Source of the DNA: Fibrobacterota bacterium
Lineage (GTDB): Bacteria; Fibrobacterota; Fibrobacteria; UBA5070
Assembly: GCA_029557215.1 (NCBI GenBank)
Contig: JAKPQQ010000064.1
Location: 1 to 64,000, forward strand
Length of the DNA stretch: 64,000 bases
Direction: 5' to 3'
The notes under the pieces were generated by a model. It was given only the letters and a program-made list of their open reading frames with translations. It was not told the origin of the DNA and searched no databases. Positions 59,414-64,000 of the stretch are shown here, piece by piece (positions within the stretch are counted from its first letter, which is position 1; every line of letters starts with the position of its first letter). Made by a program: the position numbers and the translations under genes.

Positions 59414-59848
59414 ATGGCTTTTTCGCGTCTGCCTTTTTTGCTGGTTCTCCTGTCGGTGGTCGACGTGTGTTCGGCCGGAATCTGGTCGGATCGAGGGATC
59501 GATCCCGGGAACGCGCGTCTGGCCGAACTCGATTCGGCCAAGGCGCGAGCAAAATACGCCGGTCGCACGCGTGCGGACCTGGAATCGACGCTCGGCCGCG
59601 ATGGCAGACGGATTCTGGTTCCGACCGCCGACGGGGGGTGGATCGAATGGGACGGCGGAACGCCTCCCGGCGAACAGACCTGGGTGTACGAACTGCGCCG
59701 ATCGGAAAGCCGCGGACCCCGCCTGTCCGAATTCCGTCGCGAAGACCGTCGCCTGGTGCTGGGACTGGACGATTCGGGCAAGGTCGTGTCGGTGGGCTGG
59801 AGCTGCGACACGTCGGCCTGGCGGAACAAGGCGACGCTTTCGCGCTAG
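59414..59848 (+). CDS. Small exported protein, unknown
   Basis: The 144-residue protein has a signal peptide (~1-21, ends DVCSAG). The mature part is rich in Arg, Asp and Glu, and has a mixed pattern (ADLESTLGRDGRRILVP, VLGLDDSGKVVSVGWSC). A single cysteine lies near the C-terminus. It shows features of small SmpA/BamE-like exported proteins, but the match is too weak to name. It is convergent with the CDF transporter gene. Confidence 0.65.
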   Translation: MAFSRLPFLLVLLSVVDVCSAGIWSDRGIDPGNARLAELDSAKARAKYAGRTRADLESTLGRDGRRILVPTADGGWIEWDGGTPPGEQTWVYELRRSESRGPRLSEFRREDRRLVLGLDDSGKVVSVGWSCDTSAWRNKATLSR

Positions 59849-59871
59849 CCCGGCTCTCGCCTGGAGCGGAG

Positions 59872-60801
59872 CTATTCGCGCCCGGGGCAGACCTCGTGGC
59901 CGTGCCAGGTCTCGGTCCCGGAAGGCTCGACCTGGATCGTGGCATGGATGTCGGGGTGCTCGTGGTGGAGCTTGTCGAGCGCTTTGCGCAGGATTTCGGT
60001 CGGATCGGTTTGGTCGCGATGGACCAGGTGCACCGAGAGCGCGGTGCGGGAATCGCCCAGCGGCCAGATGTGCAGATCGTGGAGGGATTCCACGCCTTCG
60101 ATGCCGGCGAGGTCGGATTGGATTCTTGACGGATCGTGTCGCAGGGGCACGGCGTCCAGGATCGTGTCCAGCGTCTCGCGGAAGAACGGCCAGGTGTGCG
60201 CGAGAAGCCAGAGCGAGATCCCGAGCGCCAGGAGAGGATCGATCCAGGCCAACCCCGAGAAATGCACGGCGAGCCCGCCGACCACCACCGCCGCCGAGAT
60301 CGCGGCATCGGACACCAGGTGCAGGTAGGCGCCGCGCGCGTTGATGCCGACGTTCCTGCTGCCGATCCACCAGGCGGACAAGACGTTCACGGCGATGCCG
60401 CCCAATGCCCACAGGGAGACCTGGAGTCCGTCCACCGCGATGGGATGGGCCAACCGCCAGATCGCGCCGATTCCCACCGCTGCAGCCCCCACCAGCACCA
60501 GCACGGCGTTGGCGAATCCGGCCAGTTGTCCGGTGCGATGCAGACCCCAGGTGCGGATGTGCGTCGCGCGGCGGCGGCTCAGGTTCGCGGCGATCCAGGC
60601 GAGCACGAGCCCGGTGGCATCGCCCAGATTGTGGACGGAATCCGACAGAAGCGCGGTGGACCCGAGCGCCAGTCCCGCGGCGGCCTGCGCCGCCGACCAA
60701 CCCAGGTTCGCGATGCTCGCCTTGGCCAGGGCGGGGCTGGGGCTGGGGCGGTCGGGCATGTGGCCCATGTGGTGGATGTCGTGGTGGTGGTGGGATCCCA
60801 T
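59872..60801 (-). CDS. Cation diffusion facilitator (Zn/Co efflux)
   Basis: The 309-residue inner-membrane protein is a CDF exporter of divalent metals, using proton exchange. It has a His-rich N-terminus (MGSHHHHDIHHMGHM), six predicted helices, the metal site residues in ALLSDSVHNLGD (helix II) and HLVSDAAIS (helix V), and a C-terminal cytoplasmic domain (HDLHIWPLGDSRTALSVHLV). Layout is closest to CzcD/ZitB; the exact metal is unknown. The ATG at 60801 gives the expected N-terminus. Confidence 0.93.
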   Translation of the reverse strand: MGSHHHHDIHHMGHMPDRPSPSPALAKASIANLGWSAAQAAAGLALGSTALLSDSVHNLGDATGLVLAWIAANLSRRRATHIRTWGLHRTGQLAGFANAVLVLVGAAAVGIGAIWRLAHPIAVDGLQVSLWALGGIAVNVLSAWWIGSRNVGINARGAYLHLVSDAAISAAVVVGGLAVHFSGLAWIDPLLALGISLWLLAHTWPFFRETLDTILDAVPLRHDPSRIQSDLAGIEGVESLHDLHIWPLGDSRTALSVHLVHRDQTDPTEILRKALDKLHHEHPDIHATIQVEPSGTETWHGHEVCPGRE

Positions 60802-60918
60802 GTGCCTCCAAGATACCGTTCGCGGGCCCGGTGCCGGGAAATCGCCCCTCCGGGAAATGTTCCGAATTCGTTGCCGGGGATTGTCGGAACGCCATCGGGA
60901 GGCTTTGATTTGCGGACC

Positions 60919-62373
60919 ATGCGAAAGATCCGATTCCAGTTCATCAGGGCGCTTCTTCTTTTGTCGACCACCGCCTGCGCGGGAGAGGATTCGGCCAAGG
61001 CCAAGTACGTGTTCCTGTTCGTCGGAGACGGCATGGGATCGGCGCAGGTGGCGTTGGCCGAAGCCTACAAGGCGTCGCTGGAGGGCGATTCGGTCGGGTT
61101 CGTGCCGACATCCTTTTCTCGGTTCCCGGTGCGCGCCGACGTGACCACGCACTGCGCGGTGCGGCGGACCACCGAATCGGCCGCGGCGGGCACGGCCATC
61201 GCGTCGGGCTCCAAGGCGGGCGAGGCCGCGATCGGGGTGGATGTCTCGGGGAAGACTTTGCGGACGCTGGCCGAAGAGGCGCGCGACGCCGGGGTGCCGG
61301 TGGGGATCCTCACGACGGTTCCTGTCAACCACGCGACGCCTGCGGCGTTCTACGCCCACGTGCCCAACCGCAACGACTACTGGGAGATCGGCAGGCAGCT
61401 GGCCGACAGCCGCATGAGCCTGTTCGCGGGCGGCGACTTCCAGGAACCCAAAGGGAAGAAGGGCCAGGACAAGGAGGATTCGCGGGTGCTGGCGGCCAGG
61501 AAGGGCTACAAGATCGTGCGCGGGCGGGATTCGATCGCGGCCAACACCACTTTGCCCGCGATCCTGCTGGGGCTGGACCCGGACGATGCCGCCCTGCCGT
61601 GGGAAATGGATTCTTCCGATGCACGCACGCCGGTGCTGGCCGACTACGTGGCCGCGGCGATCCGGCTTCTGGACAGCCCCAAGGGGTTCTTCGTGATGGC
61701 CGAAGCGGGCAAGATCGACTGGGCGGGACACGCCAACGACGCCCGGGCGAACATCGACGAAGTGTGGGGGCTGGACAGCGCGGTGAAGGTGGCGCTGGAG
61801 TTCGCCGCCAAGCACCCCAAGCAGACGTTGATCGTGGTGACGGCCGACCACGAGACCGGTGGTTTGAGCTTAGGCAGCGGAGCGACGGGCTACAAGACGG
61901 ATTTTGGTCTGCTGCGCCACCAGAAGTCGTCCAGGGACCGACTGGAAGACCTGCTGGCTCCGATCGCGGCCTCGGTCGAGACGGCCAAGACCGCGGGCGA
62001 CACGGCGAAGGTGGTGTCGCAGGTGTTCGCGCGGATCGCCACCGAGACGGGCCTTGGGCGCGTGCCGGAACTGGCGCTCGCGGCGACGGATTCCGTCGAG
62101 ATCCTGGAGTCGCTGCGCGCCCGGTGGGGGACCGCGAGGGCTGCGGCCAAATCCGGCTACGGCGCGACCGGATCGCCCGCCGCCACGGCGATCCGGATCC
62201 TGAACCGCAAGGCCGGCGTGGGCTGGACCACCGGCGCGCACACGGCGATCCCGGTGCCGCTGTATGCCATGGGCGTGGGACAGGAGAAGTTCGCCGGACG
62301 CCTGGACAACACGGACATCCCCTGGCTCGTGCGCGAACTGGCGGCATGGAGAAAGATGCGCTGCTCGCCGTGA
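60919..62373 (+). CDS. Alkaline phosphatase (PhoA superfamily)
   Basis: The 484-residue protein has an export signal ending near TTACAGE, possibly with a lipobox-like cysteine. It shows the alkaline phosphatase motifs FLFVGDGMG, TESAAAGTA with the nucleophile at about S87, AEAGKIDWAGH, TADHETGGL and the C-terminal GAHTAIPVPLYA. The residue before the serine is Glu where E. coli PhoA has Asp. It would release phosphate from organic esters in the periplasm or outside. It is convergent with the nucleotidase gene, so two phosphate-releasing enzymes lie side by side. Confidence 0.93.
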   Translation: MRKIRFQFIRALLLLSTTACAGEDSAKAKYVFLFVGDGMGSAQVALAEAYKASLEGDSVGFVPTSFSRFPVRADVTTHCAVRRTTESAAAGTAIASGSKAGEAAIGVDVSGKTLRTLAEEARDAGVPVGILTTVPVNHATPAAFYAHVPNRNDYWEIGRQLADSRMSLFAGGDFQEPKGKKGQDKEDSRVLAARKGYKIVRGRDSIAANTTLPAILLGLDPDDAALPWEMDSSDARTPVLADYVAAAIRLLDSPKGFFVMAEAGKIDWAGHANDARANIDEVWGLDSAVKVALEFAAKHPKQTLIVVTADHETGGLSLGSGATGYKTDFGLLRHQKSSRDRLEDLLAPIAASVETAKTAGDTAKVVSQVFARIATETGLGRVPELALAATDSVEILESLRARWGTARAAAKSGYGATGSPAATAIRILNRKAGVGWTTGAHTAIPVPLYAMGVGQEKFAGRLDNTDIPWLVRELAAWRKMRCSP

Positions 62374-62432
62374 GGGGGTGAACGATCCGCCCATCCTCGG
62401 CGGGCGTCCTTGCCACGGCGATCCCAGCACGC

Positions 62433-62467
62433 AAAAAAAGCCCGCCCACCTTCACGGGTGGACGGGC
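62433..62467 (-). terminator. Terminator of the 5'-nucleotidase gene
   Basis: On the minus strand, GCCCGTCCACC pairs with GGTGGGCGGGC around a short loop, and seven T follow. It lies 30 bases behind the stop codon. Confidence 0.85.
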
Positions 62468-62496
62468 CAGGTCTCGCGGGGTTGCGGGGGACGCGG

Positions 62497-64000
62497 TCAG
62501 CGCAGGATCTGCACGGCCAGGGTGCGACGGATTCCGGGGGCCTGGACGCGCAGCACGTACAGTCCGTTGGCGGCGCCGCGCGTGCCCAGTTCCAGGCGGT
62601 GCTTGCCTGCCGGGAGCGTGGCCGCGGTGCGGCTCACGATGCGGCCGCGCATGTCCAGCAGTTCCAGCGACGCAGCGCCGGATTCCAGGAGCGAGAGGTC
62701 GGCGCCCAGGCGTCCGGGAAGCCTGCGCAGGGCGAACGAGGCCGCCTTGCGCGGGGCCACCGAGACCTGCCCCGACAGGAAATGGATGCGACCGGCGTCG
62801 GTGGGGTAGCGGGACGCGGCGATCGTTCCGCCCAGTTCCTGCATCACGAAGTCGCGCAGGAACATGTGCTGCGGCACCGTGGTGTGCACCACCGAGTCGC
62901 CCTTGAACGGATAGGCGTCGCCGCCCAGCGCCAGGAAGTTCAGGGTGGCCACCACGACACGACGGGAACTGTCTACGACTTCGCCGTCGCGCACCAGGGT
63001 GTCGGCGTCGCCCAGCACCAGGGTCCGCACGCGCGATCCGCGCTGGACGATGGCTCCCGACGCGTCGATCCTGGCTCCGGGGCGGGTGGTGTCGATCCAC
63101 ATTTGTGCGCCCGCGATCTGCGCGAAGGCGCCGCTGGGGGCGGGGAGCAGGCGCACGGCGTTTTCCAGCGCGTCCTTGAGGGTGGTCGCCTTGGTGCGGG
63201 GCAGGATGCTCAACAGGTTCCCGAACGGATGGATGTCGAACACGGTGGCCATGGAAAGGTCGCCCGCGGGCACCACGCCGTTGTTGCGGATGCCGCCGCC
63301 GTTCTGGATCGCGATCCGGGCGCTGTCGACCCCGAACGCACCCGCGACGCGGTGGGCCTGCCAGAGCATGGCGTCGGTGCTGAGCGATCCGAGATTGGTC
63401 TGGCGACTGCGCACGCTGTCGCGCACGCCCACCAGGCCCACGTCGCTCGTGCCAACGCGGGTGGTGGCCAGGGCGGTGGAGTAGGCGAACACGGGATCCA
63501 CCGCAAGGCGCCTGACGGCGGTGTCTTCGCCCACGCCGTCCACATAGCTGGATCCCATCACGCGGCGCGGACCCGATGCGGTCCCGATGCGCAGGACCTC
63601 GCCGGCCGAATCGAAGTCGGCTTCCAGCTGGCCCAGGTACAGGTAGTCGCCGGGGGCGGTCACCACATGCACGACGCGTCCGTCGGCGTCCTTGACGCGC
63701 AGCGGATACGGAGCCTTGGGCGCCGCGTCGCCGGGCTGGATGGCGGTATTGGGCGCGCCAAGCAGTTCGTCGCCGCCGCCGGCGAGCATGATGTCCACGT
63801 GGCGCAGGCTCTTGGCGAGCAGGGTGTCGTTGGCGACCGCCTGCAGGTGGCTCACGACCACGATCTTGTTCACGCCCGCGGCGATCAGCGAATCCACTTG
63901 CTTCTGGATCGCGGCGACCACGTTGGTGTCGATGCCGGTGCGGCGAGGCGAGGAGATGAACGCGATGCTGGGCGTGGTGGCGCCCACGATCCCGATTTTC
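62497..64000 (-). CDS. Secreted 5'-nucleotidase/UshA-like (5' end cut off)
   Basis: The gene runs off the right edge; about 500 residues of its C-terminal part are seen. The start of the visible part (IGIVGATTP, VVVSHLQ, VDIMLAGGGDELLG) belongs to the metallophosphoesterase domain, followed by the UshA C-terminal substrate domain (NLGSLSTDAML, IQNGGGIRNNG, FDIHPFGNLL, LGGDAYPFKGD). It cuts nucleotides or related esters outside the cell. The last ~85 residues form a sorting-type domain ending in GLYVLRVQAPG and a basic tail, like that on the GH16 enzyme. Confidence 0.92.
   Translation of the reverse strand, partial: KIGIVGATTPSIAFISSPRRTGIDTNVVAAIQKQVDSLIAAGVNKIVVVSHLQAVANDTLLAKSLRHVDIMLAGGGDELLGAPNTAIQPGDAAPKAPYPLRVKDADGRVVHVVTAPGDYLYLGQLEADFDSAGEVLRIGTASGPRRVMGSSYVDGVGEDTAVRRLAVDPVFAYSTALATTRVGTSDVGLVGVRDSVRSRQTNLGSLSTDAMLWQAHRVAGAFGVDSARIAIQNGGGIRNNGVVPAGDLSMATVFDIHPFGNLLSILPRTKATTLKDALENAVRLLPAPSGAFAQIAGAQMWIDTTRPGARIDASGAIVQRGSRVRTLVLGDADTLVRDGEVVDSSRRVVVATLNFLALGGDAYPFKGDSVVHTTVPQHMFLRDFVMQELGGTIAASRYPTDAGRIHFLSGQVSVAPRKAASFALRRLPGRLGADLSLLESGAASLELLDMRGRIVSRTAATLPAGKHRLELGTRGAANGLYVLRVQAPGIRRTLAVQILR

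Overview
This is a high-GC, gene-dense bacterial window that I assign, by inference, to the Fibrobacterota. The main marker is a lipoprotein carrying the Fibrobacter succinogenes major paralogous (FISUMP) domain at 14489-15316. Supporting signs are a secreted GH16 glucanase and a nucleotidase that both end in type IX-secretion-like sorting tails, and a diderm gene content (Mla lipid transport, type VI secretion, many Sec and lipoprotein signals). Genes are packed tightly, with many ATGA, GTGA, TGATG and even CTGA stop/start junctions.

Layout. 1-3865 is the 3' part of a SUF Fe-S cluster operon (sufC partial, sufD, sufS, sufE, sufT). 4097-5230 is the GH16 glucanase. 5422-8319 holds argG, a hairpin-rich spacer with three palindromic elements, then ispD-ispF. 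8332-12977 is a minus-strand housekeeping run read as xthA, a redoxin lipoprotein, a hypothetical, zapB-like, zapA, folD and xseA. 13078-15316 carries small envelope genes including the FISUMP lipoprotein. 15330-24592 has two hybrid histidine kinases, cysK with a visible promoter and operator-like palindrome, a small SpoT-like HD hydrolase, and purE-purK. 24596-27469 has an unusual PilT ATPase with its partner gene, and panC.

27486-50029 is a type VI secretion (T6SS) locus. The minus strand reads tssK-tssL-tssM-tssA-tssB-tssC-hcp-tssE-tssF-tssG. The plus strand carries clpV and vgrG behind two small exported proteins. Between the two halves lie a PEGA/beta-barrel/SUMF1-like fusion protein, a family-3 solute-binding protein and an NlpC/P60 lipoprotein. 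No TssJ is visible, and TssM lacks a recognisable Walker A, so the envelope part of this machine looks non-standard. This is the most interesting system in the window.

50704-55744 is a five-gene Mla/MCE lipid-transport operon (permease, ATPase, MCE protein, auxiliary lipoprotein, candidate outer-membrane protein) joined mostly by 4-base overlaps. 55752-58436 holds a tandem SagB-type nitroreductase, a metallophosphatase that seems to start at CTG, and a Lys/Ala-rich CBM48 protein. 58802-64000 ends with two small unknowns, a CDF metal exporter, an alkaline phosphatase and the 3' part of a 5'-nucleotidase. I saw no rRNA, tRNA, CRISPR, insertion sequence or prophage.
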